Shown here: positions 25,543 to 34,208 of the stretch, one piece after another
Position numbering within the stretch: the stretch's first letter is position 1
How the letters are laid out: every line of letters begins with the position of its first letter
NCBI GenBank assembly: GCA_045591175.1
Contig: JAZNSI010000026.1
Coordinates: 4,819-68,818 of the forward strand
Source of the DNA: UBA11524 sp045591175
GTDB lineage: Bacteria > Bacillota > Clostridia > Christensenellales > Aristaeellaceae
Reading direction: 5' to 3'
DNA length: 64,000 nt
The notes under the pieces: generated by a model
What the model saw: the letters and a program-made list of their open reading frames with translations, nothing else
Told to the model about the DNA's origin: nothing
Databases searched by the model: none
Position numbers and translations under genes: made by a program

Positions 25543-26799
25543 TCAATCAGCAGATCGTTCTGTCTTGTACCACTTAACTTCCTGCTTGGTGAGCATCTTT
25601 TTGACCGTCATCCACGCCGCGCGCAGCACGACCACCACCCACAGCTTGGCGTAGGTGAAGAGCATCAGCAGTACCAGGAAGGCTGATTCCAGATTAAACT
25701 CGTTCTTTTCCGTTGAGAGCGTGAGCATCACGTTGCACTCGAACAGCACGCAGGCCATCACCCACACCAGGGTACTCAGGCCGCCCAGAGACACATGGCA
25801 GTATCCCAGCACGCCCAGGACGAAGATCGTGTCCGAGCACACCAGCGCCGTCGCCATGAGGACGTAGACCAGCGTGTAATACAGCACGTCCAGCCGCATC
25901 TTGCCGGCATTCTTGTCAAATACGTACTTGAAGTTGTTCATCAGCACGTACAGATTGCCCATCGCCCAGCGGGTACGCTGCTTCATCCAGATGTCCAGGC
26001 GGAAGGGCTCCTGCTCCCAGGTGACAGCCTGGGGAACCTGGCGGATCTTGTAGCCCATGCGGTAGATGCGGAAGCTGATCTCCGTATCCTCCGACAGGGC
26101 CTGGGGATCCCAGCCGCCGATCTTCTCGATGATGTGGCGGTGAATGACGAAGTTCGTACCCGGGATGGTGCACAGTCCGAAGTAGAACCAGCGGCCCGCC
26201 TGATTCATGCACTGATGGGCCAGGGTCTCGATGTTGACAAAACGCGTCAGCAGCGACGCATTGCGGTTGCGGGTGCGGAATTTGCCGATCACCGCGCCCA
26301 GGCTCTCGTCTGCCATCAGGTTCTCCACCAGGATGCGCAGCGCGCGGGGCTCGGGGGTGTTGTCCGCATCATAGATAGCCAACACCGTGCCCTTGGCCAC
26401 GGAAAAGCCGATGTTCAGCGCATTGGACTTTCCCTTACCACCCAGCTTGTTGTCCGTGTTGACCACGATCAGCTTGCGTTCGGGGAATTCCGCCTGTACG
26501 GCGGCCAGCTTTTCCGCCGTATCATCGGAGGAATTGTCGTTGATGACGATGATCTCGTACCGGTCCTGCGGATAGTCAAAGCGCAGTAGCGCCCGGACCG
26601 TCCGCTGGATGACGGCGCTCTCGTTATGCGCGGGCACCATCACCGACACGAAGGGGTATTCCTCCAGGGGGATGTTGGGATCCCGCCGCTCCATCCTGTA
26701 ATAGTACAGGAATCCGCCCACGGACAGGAACACGTTGATGCCCATCAGCGCCCAGATGGCAACCATGGCAAAGAGCGTCAGATAATCCGCGAAATTCAT
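25543..26799 (-). CDS. BcsA-like processive family 2 glycosyltransferase
   Basis: The 418-residue inner-membrane synthase has one N-terminal helix, a cytoplasmic GT-A domain and about four C-terminal helices. Motifs are complete: VMVPAHNES, INDNSSDD, the metal-binding DAD (near 142), the catalytic ED (near 236) and QRTRW (273-277), i.e. the D,D,D,QxxRW set of processive beta-glycan synthases. It ends soon after the last helix and has no PilZ domain, so c-di-GMP control must come from elsewhere. The product could be cellulose, poly-GlcNAc or another beta-glycan; the linked GH8 favours beta-1,4-glucan. It overlaps the DUF2334 gene by 4 bp. Confidence 0.91.
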   Translation of the reverse strand: MNFADYLTLFAMVAIWALMGINVFLSVGGFLYYYRMERRDPNIPLEEYPFVSVMVPAHNESAVIQRTVRALLRFDYPQDRYEIIVINDNSSDDTAEKLAAVQAEFPERKLIVVNTDNKLGGKGKSNALNIGFSVAKGTVLAIYDADNTPEPRALRILVENLMADESLGAVIGKFRTRNRNASLLTRFVNIETLAHQCMNQAGRWFYFGLCTIPGTNFVIHRHIIEKIGGWDPQALSEDTEISFRIYRMGYKIRQVPQAVTWEQEPFRLDIWMKQRTRWAMGNLYVLMNNFKYVFDKNAGKMRLDVLYYTLVYVLMATALVCSDTIFVLGVLGYCHVSLGGLSTLVWVMACVLFECNVMLTLSTEKNEFNLESAFLVLLMLFTYAKLWVVVVLRAAWMTVKKMLTKQEVKWYKTERSAD

Positions 26800-28352
26800 A
26801 ACGTCTTCGCCTCCTCCTTCCGGGCCTTTACGCTGTCGTTGGGCTTTTTCTTCTTGGCCTGCAGCAGCTCGCCGCGGATACTGCGGCGCACCAGCAGCAT
26901 CGCAACCACGAAGAAGCTGCAGCTCACCACCACAAACAGCATGATCAGCTTGTTGCCTCCCTCGATCTGCTGCTTGAGGTTCTCCACAAAGCCGCGGTCG
27001 AACTCGTAGTTCTCATCATACACAAAGGGCGTGTAGACCAGTTTCTGCTCCTTGCCGTTGAAGGCAAGGCTGCCGTCTGCCTCCGCCAGGAGGTAGTTGT
27101 CCCCGGCGTAGACGATATTCTGCATGTCCCGCAGGCTCTTGAGGGTACGGCGGGAACGCTTGATGGCCTTCACCTGCTCCCGCAGTTCCTCCACGTCCTG
27201 ATTGACGTCCAGGCTGATGGCCTGAGCGTAGGCGTCGGTGTAGGTCAGCGCGCCGTCACGGGCGGCGGCCACCAGCTGATGGCCGTCCTTGAAGGCCAGG
27301 TTGATGTTCAGCTTATCGCCCTGCACCTTTTCCGCAGAGGGGAAGGTGAACACGGTGCGGAAACCGGTCAGCACGCTCAGGCCCTTCTCGCTCATCAGCC
27401 AGCTTTCCGGCGCCTGGATGGCCAGGGGATACACGCCTTGATTCGTGTACGCCTCAAAGGCAATGTTGATGTGGCTCTTGACTTCCTCCGCGGATACGTT
27501 TTGCAGCATCACCAGCGGCGCGTGCAGGATGATGCCCGCTCCCCTGCTCTGCACATAGGTCAGGTATTCGCAGAAGCGGCGCATCGAGGGGTATTCGCCG
27601 TTGGCGTAGATAGGCATCACCGTCAGTGCGTAGGGGACGTTCTCCTCCTCCAGCATGTCGGTGATCTCCATCAGCCGGGCCGGGTCGTCAAAGGGATAGA
27701 CCCGATCCAGCACCAGATAGAAGCCATAGCCGCGGGGGGTATCCTCAAAGGGCCAGCGCCAAATCTGCAGACAGGCCGCCAAATAGTTGCCAAAGTCCGC
27801 ATTATCCGGGTCAAAGTAGGCCAGGTGCGTCACCTGCTCCACCGTCTGGCACAGCGGGTAGCTCGTGCTGCCCACAAACACCGCGCCGCCCAGGGATTCT
27901 CCCCGGTCCTTCAGCAGGGTGATGTCCGTCTGCTTCAGCAGCAGATCCTGATTCTGATGCTGCTCTGTTTCCAGGCGGATGACCAGCGTGCCGTGCTCGT
28001 GGCGTACGGGCGCCAGCTGCTGCAGTCCGCCGCTGCCGATCACGAACACCGGCAGCTCGCTGTCCAGAAGGGCCTGCACGGTCTTTTCCGGCAGCGCATA
28101 GCCCTCATCCAGACAGAGGATCACGCCCTCGCAGCCCTCCAGGGATACGGGCGCATCCACGTTTTCAAATCGGCAGTTCCAGTTGCTGTACATGGCCAGC
28201 TGACGGATGGTCTGCATCGTCTTGGCCGCAGCGCCCTCTGCTGTCTCCGTGGAGATGACCAGCAGATGCGTCTGGGCGGCCAGGGCCTGCAGGGGCAGCA
28301 GCACCATCGCCAGCAGCAATGCCAGCACTGCCGCGCCGCATCGCTTACACAT
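26796..28352 (-). CDS. Membrane-anchored DUF2334 (deacetylase-fold) protein
   Basis: 518 residues with a signal peptide (1-26), a central DUF2334 region (about 215-330) with LVLDRVYPFDDP and LTVMPIYANGEYPSM, and a C-terminal membrane anchor (about 468-490). DUF2334 proteins belong to the polysaccharide-deacetylase clan and often accompany GT2 synthases in Gram-positive exopolysaccharide loci. The usual metal-binding HxxxH seems weak here (ILHAPLVM), so catalytic activity is uncertain and a structural role is possible. It overlaps the preceding gene by 8 bp. Confidence 0.78.
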   Translation of the reverse strand: MCKRCGAAVLALLLAMVLLPLQALAAQTHLLVISTETAEGAAAKTMQTIRQLAMYSNWNCRFENVDAPVSLEGCEGVILCLDEGYALPEKTVQALLDSELPVFVIGSGGLQQLAPVRHEHGTLVIRLETEQHQNQDLLLKQTDITLLKDRGESLGGAVFVGSTSYPLCQTVEQVTHLAYFDPDNADFGNYLAACLQIWRWPFEDTPRGYGFYLVLDRVYPFDDPARLMEITDMLEEENVPYALTVMPIYANGEYPSMRRFCEYLTYVQSRGAGIILHAPLVMLQNVSAEEVKSHINIAFEAYTNQGVYPLAIQAPESWLMSEKGLSVLTGFRTVFTFPSAEKVQGDKLNINLAFKDGHQLVAAARDGALTYTDAYAQAISLDVNQDVEELREQVKAIKRSRRTLKSLRDMQNIVYAGDNYLLAEADGSLAFNGKEQKLVYTPFVYDENYEFDRGFVENLKQQIEGGNKLIMLFVVVSCSFFVVAMLLVRRSIRGELLQAKKKKPNDSVKARKEEAKTL

Positions 28353-29205
28353 CGTACATCAGCTCACCCTCTACCGCCTTCTTGAAGCGCATCATATCCG
28401 TGCCATAGACGTTCTTGTCGTACTGCTTGGCAGCGGAGCGCATCTCCAGCCGGGTGCCGCGCTCCAGCACGCCGGTCATGTCCGTCTTTTCCAGCATGCT
28501 GTAAATACGGGCCTTGGCCACGTTGCTGCCCTCTTCGGTTGTGGTCAGCAGCACAGCAATGGTGCCGCGGTCATCAATGCAGTACACACGGTCCTCAGCG
28601 CGGACGTTGTTCTGCACCACCTCCGCCAGGCGCCGCAGGAGCTCGGAATACCGGGCCGCCGGCAGCATCCGGCGCAGCTCGCCCTCATAGCGCATCTGGG
28701 TGATGAACAGCGTCAGGGGCAGATCGTTGCGGTAGCAGTAGTGCACCATGATCTGCAGATCGCGGTACAGCGCGCGCAGGTTGTACAGGCCCGTGGTCTC
28801 GTCGATCAGCACCTGCTCCTCCACCTGACGGCGCAGCAGCGCGTTCTCAGCATTGATGCTGCGCACGCTCGCCTCGTACAGGGAGGCCGCCAGCACGCCG
28901 ATCAGGGGCATGGGGATCAGCACATAATCCATCACGTAGAAGCTGTCGCCCCGCATGTAGAACGCGTAGAGCTTCCACGCCACCCACACGCAGGTGACCA
29001 TGCCGCCCAGCGCCAGGCCGGAGTTGCGCCGGCCCAGGTAGCTGACCAGCACCGCCGCATCCGCGCAGAAGAACAGCACCAGATACGCGGTCACATTCTC
29101 CTTGGCGGACATCGCCAGCAGCACTGCCTGGGCAAAGGCCCACAGCAGGAGCAGCAGCATGGACAGATCGCGGCTCAGGGAAGCATCATGCCGCTTGTTA
29201 TTCAT
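28345..29205 (-). CDS. Membrane protein with degenerate GGDEF domain, likely c-di-GMP receptor
   Basis: 286 residues: four N-terminal membrane helices (about 14-110), a short coiled segment, and a GGDEF-fold domain starting DETTGLYNLRAL (near 135). The active-site motif GGDEF is replaced by DDRGT (211-215), so diguanylate cyclase activity is not expected. The inhibitory-site RxxD is kept as RAED (202-205), exactly five residues before it, as in active enzymes. Degenerate, I-site-bearing GGDEF proteins such as PelD and Listeria PssE are c-di-GMP receptors for exopolysaccharide synthases. The ATG at 29205 follows AAGGAGTGAGG. Confidence 0.84.
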   Translation of the reverse strand: MNNKRHDASLSRDLSMLLLLLWAFAQAVLLAMSAKENVTAYLVLFFCADAAVLVSYLGRRNSGLALGGMVTCVWVAWKLYAFYMRGDSFYVMDYVLIPMPLIGVLAASLYEASVRSINAENALLRRQVEEQVLIDETTGLYNLRALYRDLQIMVHYCYRNDLPLTLFITQMRYEGELRRMLPAARYSELLRRLAEVVQNNVRAEDRVYCIDDRGTIAVLLTTTEEGSNVAKARIYSMLEKTDMTGVLERGTRLEMRSAAKQYDKNVYGTDMMRFKKAVEGELMYDV

Positions 29206-29212
29206 CCGATCC

Positions 29213-30742
29213 TCACTCCTTGTCAACATCAATGATCTTCAGCTTGTGCAGCACCTCGGAGAGGAACAGCACCACCAGTATGTCAATAAATACGCTCATC
29301 ATGAAGCTCTGCCGCACCAGCAGGCTGTCGCCGGACATGATCAGCACCGTCAGCAGCTGCGCGATCGCAAAGACGATCAGCAGCAGGCACATCATGGTGA
29401 ACACCTTCTCGGCCTCGCCCTCGGGGGTGTCATCCTTGCTGCCGCGGCGGAAGAAAATCAGCGCCGCGCCCAGCATCAGGAACAAACCCGCGGTCTTGGG
29501 GGCACTCTGCTCCTTGAAGGTCGACCAGATCGACATCATCGGCGATTTCGCCCTGGGGGGAAGCCCCATGCTGCGCTCATAGTTGCCGCTGAAATCCGAG
29601 CGGGTGATGAAAGCGCTGTGGGCGCCCACGTCGAACAGGCTCACCAGATCCAGCGGGTGGGTGATGTAGTACAGCGCCACCTCACCCGTGTCGTACTGAT
29701 CCAGGAAGCCCTCGTCCAGCACGTCGGAATAGATGTCCGCCGCAGGGAAGCTCTGGGCAGCGTAGTTATCCGTCAGCACGCTGTACCGGGGCTCAATGCC
29801 GAAGAACTCAAGGGCCTCCTCCGGGTTGTCCGACTGGAACAGCACGCCGCGGGTCATCTGGTCGTGTTTCTCCACCTTGGTCTGGGTTTCCAGCATGTGG
29901 GTGCCATTCACCACGCTGACGAAGCACAGCAGCACCGCCGCGATCAGGTAAGCTGTGCGGTGGATGACGTCGGTCTTGCGCCGCATCAGCAGCCAGTAGG
30001 CCATGGAGAACACGATGCTGGCCAGCGCGTAGTAGTTGTTCAGCTCCATCAGCAGCCAGCAGACCGCCAGGATGCTCATCTGGGGCAGCCAGGCGTCCTT
30101 CTTCCAGGGGATCAGGAACGCGGCGTCCACCAGCAGGATCAGCAATATCAGCTCCCAGGGCTGGGTGTAGAACGATGCGAAGCGCACCACGATGGTCATG
30201 TCGCCGAAGATCACCACGCTGACGATGGCCAGCGTCAAGCCTTCGGAGTACATGCGCACCCGGCTGAGCACGCCCCTGAACATGGGGAACAGCACCACCA
30301 GGTAAAGCACCATGTAAATGGCCGCCAGCACGCGGATATCGAACACGCCGTCCTGACCGGTGATCACCTCGTCCAGCCAGATGGCGAAGCGGATGGTTCC
30401 TTCCAGCAGATGGGGCGTGGTATTCGGCGTCCAGCCGTCCGGCGCGATGAGGTACAGCCGGTCATAATAGCTGAAGTAGGGATCCTCTGCGTCCGGATCG
30501 AAGGGCGCCAGCCCCACATCCGCCATCACGCTGTCCAGGCTGCCGTCATTGGACAGGCCCAAATACGGCGGCAGCAGCAGGATGACGGTCATAATAACCG
30601 CCAGCACGCCCAGGGCCGCCAGCGCCAGATGGGCCGGACGGTACTGGTTGCGCATCCGCCGGTCAAAGCGGCGCACCAGCCCGGTGATAAACAGCCAGCC
30701 CTTTTTGATCAGGCCGACCAGCTTCATCAGCCATCGCAGCAT
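29213..30742 (-). CDS. Polytopic GT-C-like (WsfD-like) membrane protein
   Basis: 509 residues with about eleven membrane helices, many of them in the second half. It shares LSNDGSLDSVM, SFYTQPWELI and NPEEALEFFGI with both halves of the 988-residue protein at 16015-18981. GGAGGG precedes the ATG. It probably transfers a lipid-linked sugar outside the membrane or moves a precursor. I cannot name its substrate. Confidence 0.7.
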   Translation of the reverse strand: MLRWLMKLVGLIKKGWLFITGLVRRFDRRMRNQYRPAHLALAALGVLAVIMTVILLLPPYLGLSNDGSLDSVMADVGLAPFDPDAEDPYFSYYDRLYLIAPDGWTPNTTPHLLEGTIRFAIWLDEVITGQDGVFDIRVLAAIYMVLYLVVLFPMFRGVLSRVRMYSEGLTLAIVSVVIFGDMTIVVRFASFYTQPWELILLILLVDAAFLIPWKKDAWLPQMSILAVCWLLMELNNYYALASIVFSMAYWLLMRRKTDVIHRTAYLIAAVLLCFVSVVNGTHMLETQTKVEKHDQMTRGVLFQSDNPEEALEFFGIEPRYSVLTDNYAAQSFPAADIYSDVLDEGFLDQYDTGEVALYYITHPLDLVSLFDVGAHSAFITRSDFSGNYERSMGLPPRAKSPMMSIWSTFKEQSAPKTAGLFLMLGAALIFFRRGSKDDTPEGEAEKVFTMMCLLLIVFAIAQLLTVLIMSGDSLLVRQSFMMSVFIDILVVLFLSEVLHKLKIIDVDKE

Positions 30743-30768
30743 ACCGCAGCCCTCCTTCCATGTCGTTC

Positions 30769-32373
30769 TTATTTCGTGATATCCAGCGCCGCCCAGGCGA
30801 GCATGGCCTCCAGCTCGTCGAAGGTGAAATGCTCCTCAGCGGACACATTGCCATAGCCGCCGATCATCGCCGGGTCGAAGCTGCGCCTGCGCTCCATGCG
30901 CTCCAGCGCCAGCTGCACCAGGCGATCCCGGCCCGCCGCCGCGCCGATCTGCACCAGCAGAGCGTAGGTGGCATTCGATTCATAGTCATACCCCGGCAGC
31001 ACCTTGCCGTCCGCGCCATAGCGGGCATATACCGGCCCGGCAGCCAGGGTGTTTTCCAGCCAGTCCAGCGTCTCAGGGAAGACGACCTCCGCCCGCACCG
31101 CGTTGAGCACCGCCACGCAGGCTTCGTTCATCTGCACCACATCGCCGGAGTAGGTCTTTTTCTTCGCATCATAGCGGGTGTGATAAAGGGGCAGCGCCTC
31201 ACTGATGAGACTTTCCGGCGCGCTGAGCAGCGTCCGGGCCGCCTGGGCCGCCTCCGTCCAGCGGGGATCATAGGCTGCAGCAGCCTCCATGGCTGCCACG
31301 TCCATGTAGCACAGCGTGACGGTATCCGCCGCGTTTTTTCCCTTGAGGGAAGCAAAGTCCCGCATGAGCCCATCCCGCACGCAGCGGTCGTAAAGAGTCT
31401 TCGCCCGGGCCGCGGCCTCATGGCCGTAAAGCCCCCAGCGTTTGTCCGCCAGCGCCAGCGCCTCCACGATGCGCAGATCGTCCAGCGCCGCGTTGACCTC
31501 CGACATCTTGCCGTCCACCCGCCAGGCCGTCAGCCCGCCTGCGGACATGCCGTCCCGCACCGCGCGCCACACCCGGTCGAAGGTTTCCTGATCGCCGGTC
31601 TGCGCCGCCCAGAGCATCAGCAGCCCCTGAGATTCCGACAGCAGCGTCTGTCCCGGCACGACCTGGCCATCCATGACCCGGTAGCCGGAAGCGACCAGCC
31701 CTGCGGGCGTCGTCAGCCGCGATTCCAGGAAGCGCAGCGTCTGCCGGTCGGGGGATCTGACATAGTTCAGCAGCGCGGATATTTCCGCTGCATCCGGTGC
31801 ACCCTTGGCGGTGTACACCACCCGGCCCTCGGCGTCCAGGATCGCCACGGAGGGGACCCAGTGCAGCCCCAGCGCCGTGTACAGCGCTGCGTCCGGATCC
31901 ATGAGGGTGGTTTCGGCAAGCGCCAGCTGCTGTAGTGCAGCCTCGGCGGCCTCGCGGTTATCCTCCCTTACGCCCTCCCGGCAAACCAGATGGACCGCCG
32001 CGCCGCTGCTGCGGGCCGACTGCGCCGCCAGGGCGAAATCCCCGGCAAGGTATTCCTTGCAGTCCCCGCACCAGCTCGACCAGAAGATCAGTACCGTCTC
32101 CCGGCCCCGGAAGGCTTCCAGCGGCACCGCATTCCCCTGCCCGTCCGTCAGCATCCCCTGAGGGATGGTGTACAGCACGCTTCTGTCCGGCTCAAAGTCC
32201 TGAGAGGTCAGCAGCTTGGGGGTGGCCGTGGGCATGGGGGATTCCACCGGCAGAGGGGGCTCCTCCACGGGCGGCGTCATCAGTGCCCAGCCGATATACC
32301 CCATCGCACCCAGTAGCAAAAGGATCAGCAGCACCAGCACCGCGAGCAGCATTTTGTATGCCTTGCGATCCAT
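30769..32373 (-). CDS. Membrane-anchored thioredoxin-GH8 endoglucanase fusion
   Basis: 534 residues: one N-terminal membrane anchor (8-32), a Pro-rich linker, a TlpA-like thioredoxin domain (about 75-205) with FWSSWCGDCKEY (Cys102, Cys105) and the cis-Pro loop WVPS (171-174), then a GH8-like (alpha/alpha)6 domain (about 215-534). In the latter SESQGLLML holds the presumed catalytic Glu247 and ALDDLRIVEALALADKRWG the presumed Asp, matching BcsZ/CcsZ cellulases that trim the nascent glucan. A thioredoxin domain on such a cellulase is unusual. The ATG at 32373 follows GAAAGGGGG. First gene of the cluster. Confidence 0.8.
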   Translation of the reverse strand: MDRKAYKMLLAVLVLLILLLLGAMGYIGWALMTPPVEEPPLPVESPMPTATPKLLTSQDFEPDRSVLYTIPQGMLTDGQGNAVPLEAFRGRETVLIFWSSWCGDCKEYLAGDFALAAQSARSSGAAVHLVCREGVREDNREAAEAALQQLALAETTLMDPDAALYTALGLHWVPSVAILDAEGRVVYTAKGAPDAAEISALLNYVRSPDRQTLRFLESRLTTPAGLVASGYRVMDGQVVPGQTLLSESQGLLMLWAAQTGDQETFDRVWRAVRDGMSAGGLTAWRVDGKMSEVNAALDDLRIVEALALADKRWGLYGHEAAARAKTLYDRCVRDGLMRDFASLKGKNAADTVTLCYMDVAAMEAAAAYDPRWTEAAQAARTLLSAPESLISEALPLYHTRYDAKKKTYSGDVVQMNEACVAVLNAVRAEVVFPETLDWLENTLAAGPVYARYGADGKVLPGYDYESNATYALLVQIGAAAGRDRLVQLALERMERRRSFDPAMIGGYGNVSAEEHFTFDELEAMLAWAALDITK

Positions 32374-32510
32374 GTGCAGCCCCCTTTCACGCCCTGCGGC
32401 AGTTTGTACTTTCGCTGTATTTTCGTCAAACGACGGCCGCTCGCTTTTCCGCCGCCGTTCCGGCAACGTTTTCAGCGTTTTCGGCATCGTTTTCAGGGGT
32501 TGCTCCATTC

Positions 32511-32544
32511 GCAAAAAACGGCATGAAATCCGGTGATTTCATGC
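32511..32544 (-). terminator. Intrinsic terminator in the leader of the polysaccharide cluster
   Basis: Perfect 10-bp stem GCATGAAATC/GATTTCATGC with a 4-base loop, followed leftward by CG and TTTTTT. It lies between the likely promoter (32570-32598) and the first gene (32373), so it may attenuate the operon. Confidence 0.75.
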
Positions 32545-32569
32545 ATTCGGCAAGCATTTCCCCAGCATG

Positions 32570-32598
32570 AATATAACATAATTACCGGCGAATGTCTA
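32570..32598 (-). promoter_or_regulatory. Likely promoter of the polysaccharide cluster
   Basis: TAGACA, 17 bases, TATATT, one mismatch from consensus in each box. Another TATAAT lies at about 32602-32607 without a good -35. The shared 414-bp region also carries the divergent PAS-GGDEF promoter. Confidence 0.55.
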
Positions 32599-32699
32599 CA
32601 TTATATGTTGTTTTTCATATGTTTCTTTTTCCCAAATCGCATTTGTCCATTCTGGTATGTATCCGATGCGTAAAATCCAAGTGTAAAAGGGCAAACAAC

Positions 32700-32728
32700 T
32701 TGACGCAAACCGGCAAATGCGGTAAAAT
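32700..32728 (+). promoter_or_regulatory. Promoter of the PAS-GGDEF gene
   Basis: TTGACG, 17 bases, TAAAAT; the start codon is 60 bp downstream. Confidence 0.75.
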
Positions 32729-32787
32729 ATATTTCATCTGTGAAAGTCATGATTCATTACCGATTTGCCATATAAAGGAGCCTGCCT

Positions 32788-34149
32788 ATGAACTCCAACA
32801 CGAATACTCCCCCTGCCGGAGACGACCGTCGTCATCGGGCCGAGCTGATCTTCTCCGCCTCCTACCATCTGCTCAAGCATTCCCGCGAGAAGATCTTTAT
32901 CAAGGACAAGGACCTGATCTACCGCGCCGCGTCCACCAAGTTTGCCCAGATGGCCGGCTGGGAGCAGGAATCCGACCTGATCGGCAAGACGGATTTCGAC
33001 ATTTTCGCCGACCAGGAGCTGGCCCAGCGCTATCGCGAGGACGACCTGAAGCTGATCGCGCAGCAGACCGACCTGATCGACTACGTGGAGCCCATCACCG
33101 AAAAGGATGGCCGGCCCCGCTACGCCTCCACGTCCAAGTTCATCCTCCGGGATGACAATGGGGAATTCATCGGGCTGGTGGGCGTTTCCAAGGACATCAC
33201 CATGGAGTACTACCTCCTGCGCAACCGCGTGCGCGAGCTGGAATACCTCTTCACCCTGCCCCACGACGTCTATTTCGCCGCCTATATGGACATCGATGAC
33301 TGGCGTATCGTCAGCGAGCATCACCAGTCCGTCAACGGCTTTGATTTCGCTTACCACGGCAGCATCGACACCCTGGTCATGAACGCCTACGCCCGCATGG
33401 CGGACAGCAACGTTCCCGCCTACGACTTCTTCCGGAGCTTCACCCCCGACAGGCTGACCGCCCTGTACCACAGCGGCGAACGGGAAATGGTGCTGGAATA
33501 CCAGCGCTACGTCACCATGGGCGAGACTCGCTGGGTGCGCGACGAGATCCACTTCCTGGAGGACGCCATCAGCGGCCACCTGTGCATGATGCTGGTCGTG
33601 CGCGACGTACAGCAGCGCAAGCTGGACGAGGCGGAACAGATCCGCCTGGCGGACAGCGATGAAGTGACGGGGCTGCTCAACCGCAAGGCCACCATGCAGC
33701 TCATCCGCGAGCGGCTGGCCCAGTCCGTTCCCGGCGAGCAGCACGCGCTGTTTATGATCGATGCGGACTATTTCAAGGACGTCAACAACACCTACGGCCA
33801 TCAGGCAGGCGATCAGGCGCTGGCGGATTTCGCCAAGGCCATCGCCGGCAGCTTCCGCTCCACGGATGTGGTCGGCCGCATCGGCGGCGACGAGTTCTTC
33901 GTCCTGATGACCAATGTGCCGGACCGCGTCACGGTGGAAAGCAAGGCCAACGCGCTGCTGACCGCCCTGCGCGGCGTGCATTACGAGCAGATCTACCTTT
34001 CCGCCAGCATCGGCATCTGCTTCTACCCCTGTGACGCCACCAGGCTGGATGACATGTACGGCCTGTCAGACAAGGCCATGTACGCCATCAAGGATGCAGG
34101 CCGCAACGGCATCTGCTTTGTTTCGGACCTCATGGGCCGCCAGCGCTGA
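32788..34149 (+). CDS. PAS-GGDEF diguanylate cyclase
   Basis: 453 residues, soluble. An N-terminal PAS domain (about 15-135, ending GLVGVSKDITMEYY) and a second PAS-like region (about 145-280) precede a GGDEF domain starting DEVTGLLNRKA. The catalytic GGDEF (366-370) is intact and an RSTD inhibitory site lies five residues upstream, so it should make c-di-GMP with product inhibition. AAAGGAG lies 7 bases before the ATG. It is divergent from the polysaccharide cluster, whose degenerate-GGDEF receptor is its probable target. The PAS ligand is unknown. Confidence 0.93.
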   Translation: MNSNTNTPPAGDDRRHRAELIFSASYHLLKHSREKIFIKDKDLIYRAASTKFAQMAGWEQESDLIGKTDFDIFADQELAQRYREDDLKLIAQQTDLIDYVEPITEKDGRPRYASTSKFILRDDNGEFIGLVGVSKDITMEYYLLRNRVRELEYLFTLPHDVYFAAYMDIDDWRIVSEHHQSVNGFDFAYHGSIDTLVMNAYARMADSNVPAYDFFRSFTPDRLTALYHSGEREMVLEYQRYVTMGETRWVRDEIHFLEDAISGHLCMMLVVRDVQQRKLDEAEQIRLADSDEVTGLLNRKATMQLIRERLAQSVPGEQHALFMIDADYFKDVNNTYGHQAGDQALADFAKAIAGSFRSTDVVGRIGGDEFFVLMTNVPDRVTVESKANALLTALRGVHYEQIYLSASIGICFYPCDATRLDDMYGLSDKAMYAIKDAGRNGICFVSDLMGRQR

Positions 34150-34173
34150 CCCTTCCCTTCCCCTCATCAAAAC

Positions 34174-34208
34174 GCCGCCGGCTGCGCATTGCTCCGGCGG
34201 CTTGTTTT
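34174..34208. terminator. Bidirectional terminator
   Basis: 8-bp stem GCCGCCGG/CCGGCGGC flanked by TTGTTTTATT rightward and GTTTTGATG leftward, between convergent GGDEF genes. Confidence 0.8.

Noticed and set aside
25543..26799. PilZ domain on the GT2 synthase
   Set aside because: The protein ends soon after its last membrane helix and has no RxxxR or DxSxxG motif.
32374..32787. c-di-GMP riboswitch before the polysaccharide cluster
   Set aside because: I looked for the conserved GEMM core and tetraloop-receptor pattern and did not see them; only a terminator hairpin is supported.
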